A stretch of DNA of 64,000 nt from Pseudomonadota bacterium (GCA_018240685.1 JAFEFG010000006.1:1-64000), one strand, 5' to 3'. Positions 10,406 through 18,320 are shown, counted from the first letter of the stretch. Translations and numbers: made by a program. Notes: generated from the letters alone by a model not told the origin.

Positions 10406-11335
10406 ATGTTGCGTCGTCGTTTGATTGCCACCGCCGCTGCCTCTTTTGCGGCACCCGCCATTGTTTCGCGCAGTTCACTTGGCCAGAACCTGCGCAAGGT
10501 CAAGATGGGCACTGCCTTCACGACCACGACCAATGCCGCGTTTCTCATGCCGGACCTGCTGAAGCCGGAAGGCATTGATCTCGAACTCGTGATGTTCCCG
10601 TCGCTGGTGCAGCGCATGCAGGCGGTCGCCTCGGGCGATGTCGACATCGGCAACGGCGGCCTTTCAGCCACTATGCAAGTCGCGACCAAGGGTTTTCCCA
10701 TGCAGGTGCTTGCCAATGGCTGCGACGGCGGCTGGATGGTGCTCGCCCAGCCTTCGATCAAGAGCTTCAAGGATCTGATCGGCAAGAAGGTTGCGGTGCA
10801 GAACGGTTCGATCGGACTCGTCTCGCTGAACTGGAAGCTCAAGCAGGAAGGCGTCTTCGGCAAGGTCGACATGGCCTTCATGGACAACCAGGACCAGCCG
10901 GTGCCCTTGATGCGCGGCGACGTCGCGGCGATCTGCTGCTTCGAGCCCTATGCCGCCCTGGCGGAATTGAATGGCTGGGGCAAGCGGCTGTGGGTGCCGT
11001 ACGACTCTCCCATGGGCAAGACCAACCTGGGCTTCGTCGCCTCGGAGAAGTTCACCAAGGCGGATCCGGACCTCACCAAGAAGATGGTCCAGGCGCACGT
11101 CAAGGCGACGAAGAAGATGGCGTCCGATCCCTCGATCGCGATCGAGACCACGATCAAGCAGTTCAAGATGACCAAGGAAGTGGCCGAGCTGTCGACCAAG
11201 AACCTGTTCTTCTCCGCCGACTCGGGCGCTCCCTTCGTCAGCGGCCTCAAGGCCCTGGCGAAGATGATGATCGACGACAAGATGCTGGACAAGGAACCCG
11301 ATTGGGGCAGCTTCCTCAATCTCGGCTACGTCTGA
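10406..11335 (+). CDS. NitT/TauT-type ABC substrate-binding protein
   Basis: A 309-residue periplasmic binding protein of the SsuA/TauA/NrtA group. It begins with a Tat-like signal (MLRRRLIATAAASFAAPAIV) and contains the family features GDVDIGNGG, LIGKKVAVQNGS and MRGDVAAICCFEPYAA. A GGGGAG site precedes ATG 10406. Its stop codon overlaps the permease ATG (TGATG at 11333-11337). The group binds nitrate, cyanate, taurine, other sulfonates, thiamin precursors or aromatic acids; the ligand here is unknown. Confidence 0.88.
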   Translation: MLRRRLIATAAASFAAPAIVSRSSLGQNLRKVKMGTAFTTTTNAAFLMPDLLKPEGIDLELVMFPSLVQRMQAVASGDVDIGNGGLSATMQVATKGFPMQVLANGCDGGWMVLAQPSIKSFKDLIGKKVAVQNGSIGLVSLNWKLKQEGVFGKVDMAFMDNQDQPVPLMRGDVAAICCFEPYAALAELNGWGKRLWVPYDSPMGKTNLGFVASEKFTKADPDLTKKMVQAHVKATKKMASDPSIAIETTIKQFKMTKEVAELSTKNLFFSADSGAPFVSGLKALAKMMIDDKMLDKEPDWGSFLNLGYV

Positions 11336-12096
11336 TGCAATTGCGTCGTGCGCTGGGGCTGATGCCCCTGGCGCTGCTTCTCATCGCCTGGGAAGTCGCC
11401 GTACAGCTCAAGGTGTACCCTCCGGTGCTGCTGCCAGCGCCGGAGAAGGTGGCCCTGGTGTTCGTCAACGATACGGCGACGGTGCTGGACCATGCCCTGT
11501 CCAGCGTCGCCCGCGTGCTGGTGGGGATCGGCCTGTCGTTCATCGTCGCCGTCCCGCTGGGACTGATGATCGGGCGCTACCGACTGCTCGACATGCTGAC
11601 CGACTGGTCGATCCAGATCTTCCGGTCGGTGCCGCCGATCTCGCTCATTCCGCTTGCTATCCTGTTCCTGGGTATCGGCGACAAGCCGGCGATCGCGCTG
11701 ATCTTCCTGTCCGGCCTGTGGCCGCTGCTGATCAACACGATCTTCGGCGTCCGCGGGATCGAACGGACGCTGATCAAGGTGGCGCGGGCGGCGCGCGCCG
11801 GCGAGTTCCTGGTGATGAAGGACATCATCCTGCCGGCCTCGCTGCCGGCCATCTTCACCGGGCTGCGGCTGGCGGTGGGGGCGGGCTGGCTCACGGTCGT
11901 CACGGCCGAGATGATCGCGGTGAAGTCGGGGCTGGGCTACATGATCCTCAATGCCCAGCTCACCTTCCGCTCCGACCTCATCTTCGCCGGCATCATCGTC
12001 ATCGGTGCGATCGGCCTGCTGGCCGATCAGCTCGTCCGGATCGCGCGCGGCCGCGTCTGCCGCTGGCAGGAGGGCCTGACGGCCACCAACGAATGA
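11335..12096 (+). CDS. NitT/TauT-type ABC permease
   Basis: A 253-residue inner-membrane permease of the SsuC/TauC type with about six membrane spans. It has IGLSFIVAVPLGLMIGR near the start of the BPD domain and a coupling loop RAARAGEFLVMKDIILPASLP typical of the group. The ATG overlaps the preceding stop by one base and its own stop overlaps the ATPase ATG (ATGA at 12093-12096), so the three genes are translationally coupled. Confidence 0.9.
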   Translation: MQLRRALGLMPLALLLIAWEVAVQLKVYPPVLLPAPEKVALVFVNDTATVLDHALSSVARVLVGIGLSFIVAVPLGLMIGRYRLLDMLTDWSIQIFRSVPPISLIPLAILFLGIGDKPAIALIFLSGLWPLLINTIFGVRGIERTLIKVARAARAGEFLVMKDIILPASLPAIFTGLRLAVGAGWLTVVTAEMIAVKSGLGYMILNAQLTFRSDLIFAGIIVIGAIGLLADQLVRIARGRVCRWQEGLTATNE

Positions 12097-12854
12097 ATCG
12101 CTTCATCGAATGCGTTGGCGTGGGGAAGATCTATCCGGGCAAGACGGGCCCGGTGGAGGCCCTGCGCGGCATCGACTTCATCTGCGAGGCGGGCAGCTTC
12201 GTCTGCCTGCTCGGCCGCTCGGGTTGCGGCAAGTCCACGTTGCTGCAGCTCATGGCCGGACTCGAAAAGCCGAGCTCGGGCCAGATCGCGGTCGCCGGGC
12301 GCGAACTCGACGGGCCGTCGCCGGAAGCGGCGATCGTGTTCCAGGATCATGGCCTGTTCCCCTGGATGACGGTGCAGAAGAATGTCGAGTTCAACATGAA
12401 GGCGCGTGGCGTGCCGGCCGGCCAGCGCCGCGACCGGGCGCGGAAGTTCATCGACATGACCGGCCTGACCGGCTTCGGCGACCGCTATCCGCATGAGCTG
12501 TCCGGCGGTATGCGCCAGCGCGTCGGCATCGCCCGCGCCCTGACCACCGATCCCAAGGCGCTGCTGATGGACGAACCGTTCGGCGCCCTCGATGCCCAGA
12601 CACGCGGCCGCCTTCAGGACGAGCTGCTGCAGATCTGGGAAACGCAGCGCACCACGGTGCTGTTCGTCACCCATTCGATCGACGAGGCGCTGCTGCTCGC
12701 CGACCGCATCCTGGTGTTCACGCCGCGGCCGGGTAAGATCGCGGCCGACATCAAGGTGGATCTGCCACGGCCGCGCACCCAGCAGTCGGATGACTTCACG
12801 GCGCTTGCCCGCGAGCTGCGTGGCCTGATCGGCGCCGAGCGCGACTTCGACTGA
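12093..12854 (+). CDS. NitT/TauT-type ABC ATPase
   Basis: A 253-residue ATPase of the SsuB/TauB type. It shows Walker A GRSGCGKST, signature LSGGMRQR, Walker B ALLMDEPFGALD and the H-loop in FVTHSIDEA. It ends the importer operon; its stop codon is followed immediately by the 98-bp inverted repeat at 12855-12952. Confidence 0.92.
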   Translation: MNRFIECVGVGKIYPGKTGPVEALRGIDFICEAGSFVCLLGRSGCGKSTLLQLMAGLEKPSSGQIAVAGRELDGPSPEAAIVFQDHGLFPWMTVQKNVEFNMKARGVPAGQRRDRARKFIDMTGLTGFGDRYPHELSGGMRQRVGIARALTTDPKALLMDEPFGALDAQTRGRLQDELLQIWETQRTTVLFVTHSIDEALLLADRILVFTPRPGKIAADIKVDLPRPRTQQSDDFTALARELRGLIGAERDFD

Positions 12855-12952
12855 AGCGCGATGACTTTTGCCTTGGCCATCGCCCTGACGCTCGTAGCAT
12901 GGCAGCGCCTGCGTCAGGGCGATGGCTTGATCCAACGAAAAGTCATCGCGCT
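12855..12952. repeat. 98-bp interrupted inverted repeat after an ABC operon
   Basis: Two pairs of perfect 15-base complementary arms are nested: AGCGCGATGACTTTT (12855-12869) with AAAAGTCATCGCGCT (12938-12952), and CCATCGCCCTGACGC (12877-12891) with GCGTCAGGGCGATGG (12911-12925). They are separated by short unpaired bulges and a 19-base apical loop. The first base follows the TGA of the ATPase. As RNA this is a very stable terminator-like hairpin; as DNA it looks like a dispersed intergenic palindrome or a small non-autonomous element. No target-site duplication was recognised. Confidence 0.7.
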
Positions 12953-13033
12953 GTAGCGCCCGGCATCGTCCCGGGTGCGGCGGGGATCCTTCGCCCCGCT
13001 CAGGACGACAGTGGAATTGGGAGAGGAAGACAG

Positions 13034-13915
13034 ATGCCGTACGCGACCACGGACGATGGCGTGAAGCTGTACTACGAGGAGACCGGCGCCGGCGCGCCGA
13101 TCGTCTTCGTCCACGAGTTCGCCGCCGATCATCGCTCGTGGGAAATGCAGATGCGCCATTTCGGCCAGCGCTATCGCTGCATCACCTACGGCGCCCGCGG
13201 CTATCCGCCCTCCGACGTGCCGGAGAAGCCGGAGAGCTACTCGCAGAACCGCGCCACCGACGATATCCTCGCGGTGCTGGATCATCTCGGGATCGACAGG
13301 GCCCATGTCGTCGGCCTGTCGATGGGCGGATTCGCCAGCCTGCATTTCGGCTTCCGCCATCCGGCCCGGGCGCGGTCGCTGGTCGTGGCCGGCGTCGGCT
13401 ACGGCGCGGAGAAGGGGCAGCAGGAACGTTTCAAGGCCGAGGTCGAGGTGGTGGCGAAGTCGCTGCTGAGCGAGGGCATGGCGGCCTTCGCCGAGAAGTA
13501 TGCCTACGGCCCGACGCGCGTGCAGTTCGAGAACAAGGACCCGCGCGGCTTCACCGAGTTCAAGCAGGCGCTGGCGGAGCACTCGGCGCTGGGCTCGGCG
13601 AACACCCAGCTTGGCTGCCAGGGGCAACGCCCGTCGCTCTACGACCTCGTCGAGCAGATGCGTGGGCTGGCCGTGCCGACCTTGATCCTGACCGGCGACG
13701 AAGACTGGCCATGTCTTGCGCCGGCGCTGCTGATGAAGCGCGAGATCCCGAGCGCGGCGCTGTCGGTGATGCCGAACTGCGGCCACACCATCAACCTCGA
13801 GGACCCCGAACAGTTCAACCGCATCGTCGGCGAGTTCGTCGCCCAGGTCGAAGCCGGCCGCTGGCCCAGGCGCGACCCACGCGCGGTCAGCGCGTCGATC
13901 ACGGGGATGCGGTAG
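13034..13915 (+). CDS. Alpha/beta-hydrolase
   Basis: A 293-residue alpha/beta-fold hydrolase. The nucleophile is S96 in GLSMGG, the oxyanion region is VFVHEF, and the catalytic histidine is in NCGHTINLEDP, with an acid expected in LTGDEDWP. The length and the absence of a signal peptide fit cytosolic esterases or 3-oxoadipate-enol-lactonase-like enzymes. GAGAGGAAG precedes ATG 13034. It stands apart from the importer operon, separated by the inverted repeat and a second GC-rich intergenic stretch (12983-13011, CCTTCGCCCCGCTCAGGAC) of the kind found dispersed in alphaproteobacterial genomes. The substrate is unknown. Confidence 0.88.
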   Translation: MPYATTDDGVKLYYEETGAGAPIVFVHEFAADHRSWEMQMRHFGQRYRCITYGARGYPPSDVPEKPESYSQNRATDDILAVLDHLGIDRAHVVGLSMGGFASLHFGFRHPARARSLVVAGVGYGAEKGQQERFKAEVEVVAKSLLSEGMAAFAEKYAYGPTRVQFENKDPRGFTEFKQALAEHSALGSANTQLGCQGQRPSLYDLVEQMRGLAVPTLILTGDEDWPCLAPALLMKREIPSAALSVMPNCGHTINLEDPEQFNRIVGEFVAQVEAGRWPRRDPRAVSASITGMR

Positions 13916-13999
13916 GTTCGAGATGCTGCGGCCCGTTCCCGCAATCGGCGGGAAGCGGCCGGGCTATTTTCGGAGGGCAAGCGGCGGTATGTAGAGGCC

Positions 14000-14560
14000 G
14001 TGACAGGCGAGCCGATCGACGAAGCCGAGATGGCGGCACTGATGCGGGCTACGCAGCAGGGCGATCCGGCTGCCTATGCTCGGTTGCTGAAGGCGGTCGC
14101 CCCGATTGTCCGGCGGATGGCTGCGCGCCGGTGGACCGGCTCCGAAGAGGCCGACGACGTCGTCCAGGACGTCCTGCTGTCGCTGCACCAGGTCCGCCAC
14201 ACCTACGATCCGGATCGTCCCTTTATCCCCTGGCTGATGGCGATCGCGCGCAACCGGCTGGCGGATGTCCAGCGTCGCCAGGCGCGCCGGGCGAAGGGGG
14301 AAGTGGCCGTCGAAATTCTTCCTGAAACCTTTTCAGGCCAGGAAACGAAGGATGTGGTGGACCGCTTGGCGTATTCCGACGCTCTCGAGCAGGCCATGGC
14401 CGAACTTCCGGCCGGGCAGAGACGTGCCGTGGAATTGCTGCGGTTCAAGGAGATGTCGCTCAAGGAGGCGTCGGCCGCCAGCGGCATGTCGATTTCGGCG
14501 CTGAAGGTCTCGATGCATCGGGCGATGAAGACGTTGCGAACCATTCTGACGAAGCAGTGA
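14000..14560 (+). CDS. ECF-type RNA polymerase sigma factor
   Basis: A 186-residue group-4 sigma factor. Region 2 spans about residues 15-90 (EEADDVVQDVLLSLHQ and FIPWLMAIARNRLAD), and region 4 is seen as AVELLRFKEMSLKEASAASGMSISALKVSMHRA with its helix-turn-helix. The start is GTG 14000; ATG 14030 is an alternative. It directly precedes an NrsF/DUF1109 anti-sigma gene, the pairing of the ECF16-like group (Caulobacter SigF-NrsF), which responds to metal and oxidative stress and uses a GTAAC(C/T)-N16-CGAA-like promoter. Two such promoters lie 4 kb downstream at 18292-18405, making those operons likely targets. No copy was found in the gap just upstream of the sigma gene. Confidence 0.9.
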   Translation: MTGEPIDEAEMAALMRATQQGDPAAYARLLKAVAPIVRRMAARRWTGSEEADDVVQDVLLSLHQVRHTYDPDRPFIPWLMAIARNRLADVQRRQARRAKGEVAVEILPETFSGQETKDVVDRLAYSDALEQAMAELPAGQRRAVELLRFKEMSLKEASAASGMSISALKVSMHRAMKTLRTILTKQ

Positions 14561-14562
14561 CC

Positions 14563-15222
14563 ATGGAGACGGAAGAACTCATCGGCAGGCTTGCCGCAGG
14601 CGCCGGGCGTCCCGTCCGACGCCTTGCGCCGCCGTCAGCCCGCCTCCTCTTCTGGTTGGCGGTCTCGTTACCGTGGATCGCCGTGGTCGTGACCGTCATG
14701 GGGGTACGGCCCGACCTGACCGCCAGGTTCGAGGACCCGCGCTGGATCGTCGAGCAGGGGGCGGCTCTGGTGACTGCAGTGGCGGCGGCGCTGGCCGCGT
14801 TCTGCGCCGGCGTGCCCGGCCGTCCGCGCTGGGAACGCGTGGTTCCGATCGTCCCCGTCGTGGTCTGGATCGGCGCCGTCGGCTTCGGTTGCCTGCAGGA
14901 TTGGATCCGGCCCGGCCCCGGCGGCGTGATGTTCGAGTCGGATTGGGCGTGCCTGCCCGGGATCGTCTTCGTCGGCGCTGCGCCCGGCATCGCCATGGCG
15001 GTCATGCTTCACAAAGGGGCGCCGCTGGCGCCTTTCGTCTCCGTCGGTCTCGGAGGCCTCGCGGCCGCGGCGCTGGCCGACTTCGGGCTGCGCCTGTTCC
15101 ACGCACAGGACGCCGGTCTGATGGTCCTCGTCTGGCAGGTCGGTTCCGTCGCTCTGCTGACGGTCTTGAGTGCGGCGATCGGACGGCACCTGGTCCGCTG
15201 GCGCCATCTGCCGCTGCACTGA
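14563..15222 (+). CDS. nrsF: NrsF-family membrane anti-sigma factor (DUF1109)
   Basis: A 219-residue inner-membrane protein with six predicted hydrophobic segments and a short cytoplasmic N-terminus (METEELIGRLAAGAG). This matches the NrsF/DUF1109 architecture that sequesters a partner ECF sigma factor at the membrane. Cysteines lie at about residues 81, 110 (GFGCLQ) and 130 (SDWACLP); in the Caulobacter protein conserved cysteines sense the stress. ATG 14563 lies 2 bases past the sigma stop; GTG 14557, overlapping it, is an alternative. Co-transcription with the sigma gene is nearly certain. Confidence 0.82.
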   Translation: METEELIGRLAAGAGRPVRRLAPPSARLLFWLAVSLPWIAVVVTVMGVRPDLTARFEDPRWIVEQGAALVTAVAAALAAFCAGVPGRPRWERVVPIVPVVVWIGAVGFGCLQDWIRPGPGGVMFESDWACLPGIVFVGAAPGIAMAVMLHKGAPLAPFVSVGLGGLAAAALADFGLRLFHAQDAGLMVLVWQVGSVALLTVLSAAIGRHLVRWRHLPLH

Positions 15223-15233
15223 GCGGGCCGCAC

Positions 15234-15464
15234 GTGCCCCGGCTCACCACCCTCTGCCGCTACTGCGTCAGCGATGGGATTCCCCTGCGTTCGTCGATGG
15301 TGGCCCTGGTCGTCGGCACCATCCTCAACCTGATCAATCAGGGCGACGCACTTCTCGGCGAGGGGCACCTCAACTTCACGAAACTGCTGCTGACGTTCGC
15401 CGTGCCCTACTGCGTGGCGACGTATGGCGCGGTCTCCTACAGGCTGCGCGCGCCCCGCCGCTGA
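15234..15464 (+). CDS. nrtS: NrtS-like small membrane protein
   Basis: A 76-residue protein with two membrane segments: MVALVVGTILNLINQGD, then LLLTFAVPYCVATYGAV. The ILNLINQGD motif and size match the NrtS family, first described as a nitrate/nitrite transporter in marine Synechococcus. It starts at GTG 15234, 11 bases after the NrsF-like gene, and so is probably the third gene of the sigma operon. Whether it moves nitrate or plays a role in the stress response is unknown. It ends 10 bases before the convergent methyltransferase gene. Confidence 0.75.
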   Translation: MPRLTTLCRYCVSDGIPLRSSMVALVVGTILNLINQGDALLGEGHLNFTKLLLTFAVPYCVATYGAVSYRLRAPRR

Positions 15465-15474
15465 GCGGGCGGCA

Positions 15475-16317
15475 TCATCGGCCGGCGGCCGCCGACGACC
15501 GATCGGGTTTCCTGGCGGTCACGATCGCATAACCCAGTTCCTTCCGGCCCACCGCGGCCCGCGCCTCGCGGGCGAACGCTTTTGCCGAGGCGAAGTCGAA
15601 GCCCGGCAGGCAGAGCTTCTTCAGGCCGACCATGACTTCGGCGATGATCAGCCGTCCGCGGATCTGCTCGACGAGATCGCGCAAGGCATCGTCGTGTTCC
15701 TCGATCTGCGGCACTACGAGGCCCGCAGCCATGAGAATGTCCGCGTAGGCCGCCGCCGGCAGCGAGTCGGCGACGCAGGCGATCCACGAGAGCAGCCCCT
15801 CGAGCGAGGCCGGCAGAGGTCCAGTCCGGGTGAGGTCGCTGAGACCGGCGCATCCGCCTGGCGCGAGGACACGGGCGAATTCGCGCGCAGTCGCGGCCTT
15901 GTCGGGAAAGGTGCAGAATGCGCATTCGCAGAGGACCGCGTCGAACGAGGCGTCGTCGAACGGAAGCCTCTCCGCATCGGCGACGTGGAACCGGACCTGG
16001 CCGGCAAGGCCTGCCCGGTCGGCGAGCCGGCTGGCGGCGTCCACGTTCTGCCGGCTGTAATCGACGCCCACCACCTCGCAGCCGAAGCGCTCGGCCAGGT
16101 GTATAGCGCTCGTCCCCCGGCCCGCGGCGACGTCCAGGACCCGCGATGCCGGCCCCAGGTCCAGCAGCTGCGCCAGCCGTTCGGTCAGCGTCCGGCCTCC
16201 GGGATGGAAGCAGTCGCCCAGCAGCAGCTTCGCGAGGTCGCTCTCGTATGTGAGCGCGCAACACTGCTTCACGCGTGCAGTATCGATCTCCGCCGGGGCC
16301 GGCGCTTCGCCAGTCAT
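15475..16317 (-). CDS. Class I SAM-dependent methyltransferase (ArsM-like)
   Basis: A 280-residue methyltransferase with motif I VLDVAAGRGTSA (about residue 60), the acidic loop VVGVDYS, and motif IV around FDAVLCECAFC. A cysteine-rich entry (KQCCALTYESD, LGDCFHPGG) and the CECAFC segment recall arsenite-methyltransferase-like proteins that use cysteines for substrate binding, but the arrangement is not enough to claim arsenite. The start codon overlaps the radical SAM stop by 4 bases (ATGA at 16314-16317). It is the last gene of the VKOR-radical SAM operon that begins at the TGTAAC promoter of 18292-18320. The substrate may be the product of, or an input to, the radical SAM reaction; this is inference. 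Confidence 0.82.
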   Translation of the reverse strand: MTGEAPAPAEIDTARVKQCCALTYESDLAKLLLGDCFHPGGRTLTERLAQLLDLGPASRVLDVAAGRGTSAIHLAERFGCEVVGVDYSRQNVDAASRLADRAGLAGQVRFHVADAERLPFDDASFDAVLCECAFCTFPDKAATAREFARVLAPGGCAGLSDLTRTGPLPASLEGLLSWIACVADSLPAAAYADILMAAGLVVPQIEEHDDALRDLVEQIRGRLIIAEVMVGLKKLCLPGFDFASAKAFAREARAAVGRKELGYAIVTARKPDRSSAAAGR

Positions 16318-17837
16318 CGCTGCGTCCCGAAATCGAACACGACGGGCCGCGGCTCATACGGCCGTCCTTCGCGCCGCGCGCGGCGGCGCTCCGGCTCCAT
16401 GGCGTCCAGCTGCGCGCGCGCCTGTTCGCGATAGCCGACCGTGTTGTAGGCGCAGAAGGGAATCTGCCTGCCCCCCGGCAGCAGGAATTCCTTGCAGCAC
16501 TTCATGAGGTTCTTCTGGTTCATGGTCCAGGGGTCCATGAAGTCCTGCAGCATGATCATGATCATATTGTTCGCCAGTTCCCCCATGGTCGACGTGGGTG
16601 CCAGGCCGCAGGCCTCGCAGGAGAGCGCGAGATCCTGGACCGACTTCGGCGAGCCGGCGACCGAGGAGGACGACCACAGCCCTTCGAGGGCCCGCTTGAT
16701 CTCGAGGTCGAAATCGGGAACGACCCGGTTCGTCAGGTAGTCGAGGTAATCCTCGACATTCAGGATCCGGGGCAGGGGAGTCACGACTTCGCCTTCGACG
16801 AAGGCATAGGTCACCGCGTTGCAGGTTGGGAAGCAGCAGGGGACGGGAACGAAGTCGGAGGCGACGAACTTGCCGCTTGTCTGTTCCTCGATGAGGCGGA
16901 CGATGTCGGGGATCGTCATGCGGTTCATCGGATCGTGTTCGATGTGCCGTCCGGCATGGAAGGCTGGCTGGAACGTGATTCCGCGCACCGCCGGGTGGCG
17001 GATGGCGAAGTCGACGATCCGTCCGACCTCGTGCTCGTTGACGCCGCGCTCGATGGCCGGAACGAGGGTGACGCTGAGGCCGATGGCGGCCAGGCGATCG
17101 AGCGCGCGCAGCTTTTCTTCCAGGATGTCGGGTTCGCCGCGGATGATCCGGTAGGTTTCCGGATCGAACCCGTCGAACTGGAAGTAGAAGGCGGGCCGGA
17201 CCTCGTTCAGCTGCTCGAGGAAGCGGTCGTCCCTGGCGATGCGGCGCCCGTTGGTGTTCAGCATCACGAACCGGATGTTCCGGCTCTTCGCGGCGCGCAC
17301 GAAGTCGATGATCTGCGGATGGACGGTCGGTTCGCCGCCGGAGAACTGCACGACTTCCGGGGCACCCTCGCTCTTCACGAAATCGTCGAGCATCTGCTCG
17401 ACCTCCTCGAGAGTGAGATTGAAGCCGGGCCGGGCATCGGCGAAGCAGAGCGGGCAATCCATGTTGCAGGTGCTGTTCACTTCGATGATGCCGAGGCAAG
17501 CGTGCTGCTCGTGCTCGGGGCAAAGGCCGCAGTCGTGCGGACAGCCGCGGTCGACAGCCGTGCCGTGGGTGTGGGGGATCGTGCCGGGTTTGTTGAAGCG
17601 GGCAAGCGCCGTATAGGCCGTCGCATCGCCATAGACGAGCGCGATGAACGGCCCACAATCCGGACAGCGCTTGCTCATGTAGACCTTGTTGTCGCGCAAC
17701 AGGATCTTCGCATCGATGACCTTCCGGCATTTCGGACAGATGCTGCGGGTCAATTCGTGGAAGATGTAGTCCGCGTCGCGCCGACGAGAGTCGGTCGGGT
17801 CAGGAGGCGTGGTGGCCTTTGCCGGAAGGGCGGTCAT
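16314..17837 (-). CDS. Tes-like radical SAM protein
   Basis: A 507-residue cysteine-rich radical SAM enzyme. The 4Fe-4S/SAM motif is C124-x3-C128-x2-C131 (STCNMDCPLCFA), followed by FSGGEPT (165-171). Before it lie Cys pairs C34-x2-C37 and C58-x2-C61 and a cluster C99, C103, C106, C114 (GCPHDCGLCPEHEQHAC), likely ligands for additional metal centres. The segments ITFQPAFH, MTIPDIVRLIEEQT and FVPVPCC, together with the Cys pattern, resemble the tetraether-lipid synthase (Tes/MJ0619) group of archaea and its bacterial relatives, which join unactivated carbons in lipid chains. The gene sits between VKOR (33 bases upstream) and a methyltransferase (4-base overlap). The family resemblance is from memory of motifs; the substrate is not known. 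Confidence 0.83.
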   Translation of the reverse strand: MTALPAKATTPPDPTDSRRRDADYIFHELTRSICPKCRKVIDAKILLRDNKVYMSKRCPDCGPFIALVYGDATAYTALARFNKPGTIPHTHGTAVDRGCPHDCGLCPEHEQHACLGIIEVNSTCNMDCPLCFADARPGFNLTLEEVEQMLDDFVKSEGAPEVVQFSGGEPTVHPQIIDFVRAAKSRNIRFVMLNTNGRRIARDDRFLEQLNEVRPAFYFQFDGFDPETYRIIRGEPDILEEKLRALDRLAAIGLSVTLVPAIERGVNEHEVGRIVDFAIRHPAVRGITFQPAFHAGRHIEHDPMNRMTIPDIVRLIEEQTSGKFVASDFVPVPCCFPTCNAVTYAFVEGEVVTPLPRILNVEDYLDYLTNRVVPDFDLEIKRALEGLWSSSSVAGSPKSVQDLALSCEACGLAPTSTMGELANNMIMIMLQDFMDPWTMNQKNLMKCCKEFLLPGGRQIPFCAYNTVGYREQARAQLDAMEPERRRARREGRPYEPRPVVFDFGTQR

Positions 17838-17870
17838 GACGGAATTCCCTGTCGTTTTCGGTGCGTGGAG

Positions 17871-18284
17871 TCAGGACCTCAGGCTCCAGACACTCCAGAG
17901 GAGGAAAGGCGAGGCCAGTGTCGTGGCGAGGCAGTAGACGCAGAAGCTGCCGAGCTTGATCATGTCGAACACGCCCAGGGCGTTCGCGACCGCGGCCAGG
18001 GCCGACAGGACCAGGAGCGGTATCCAGATCCACAGCGACTCGACCGGCCCGAGAAGGAGGAGGCCGATCAGGAAGTAGAGCGCCGTGCCGATGTAGCCGT
18101 CGGGGATGCCGAACGGGCGGGCGAAGGAAGCGTCGGCCACGGCTTGGCAGCTGCCCTCCAGGATCGGGCACCACAGGCGATTGACGGCCCGGCTCTGGTA
18201 CAGGCCGACATAGAGCATGGCGGCCGCACTTATGACCGCGAGCAGGAGGGCCACCAGGCGAGGATTGACGAACGGCATTGTCAT
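17871..18284 (-). CDS. VKOR-family thiol oxidoreductase (membrane)
   Basis: A 137-residue inner-membrane protein with about four hydrophobic helices. It has loop cysteines C39 and C46 (LWCPILEGSCQAV) and the redox motif C115-V-Y-C118, the pattern of bacterial vitamin K epoxide reductase homologues, which oxidise periplasmic thioredoxin-like proteins and pass electrons to quinone. The ATG (18284) is only 7 bases from the -10 element of the proposed ECF promoter, so the transcript may be leaderless. It is the first gene of the operon with the radical SAM enzyme and methyltransferase and is divergent from a thioredoxin/CcdA operon. The redox function fits both neighbours. Confidence 0.85.
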   Translation of the reverse strand: MTMPFVNPRLVALLLAVISAAAMLYVGLYQSRAVNRLWCPILEGSCQAVADASFARPFGIPDGYIGTALYFLIGLLLLGPVESLWIWIPLLVLSALAAVANALGVFDMIKLGSFCVYCLATTLASPFLLWSVWSLRS

Positions 18285-18291
18285 TCACCGA

Positions 18292-18320
18292 TATTCGCGA
18301 CGCGGCCGCAGAAAGTTACA
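18292..18320 (-). promoter_or_regulatory. ECF sigma promoter of the VKOR operon
   Basis: Read on the minus strand: TGTAAC (18320-18315), 17 bases, then CGAATA (18297-18292). It matches its divergent twin at 18377-18405 in both boxes and in spacing. The -10 box ends 7 bases before the VKOR ATG, so transcription should begin at or next to the start codon. Confidence 0.7.

Noticed and set aside
12983-13011. Insertion-sequence end near the inverted repeat
   Set aside because: No transposase, no direct repeat and only a short GC-rich segment of the dispersed intergenic type.
15475-16317. Naming the methyltransferase arsM
   Set aside because: Cysteine pattern is only similar, and no arsenic-resistance gene (arsR, arsC, acr3) is nearby.
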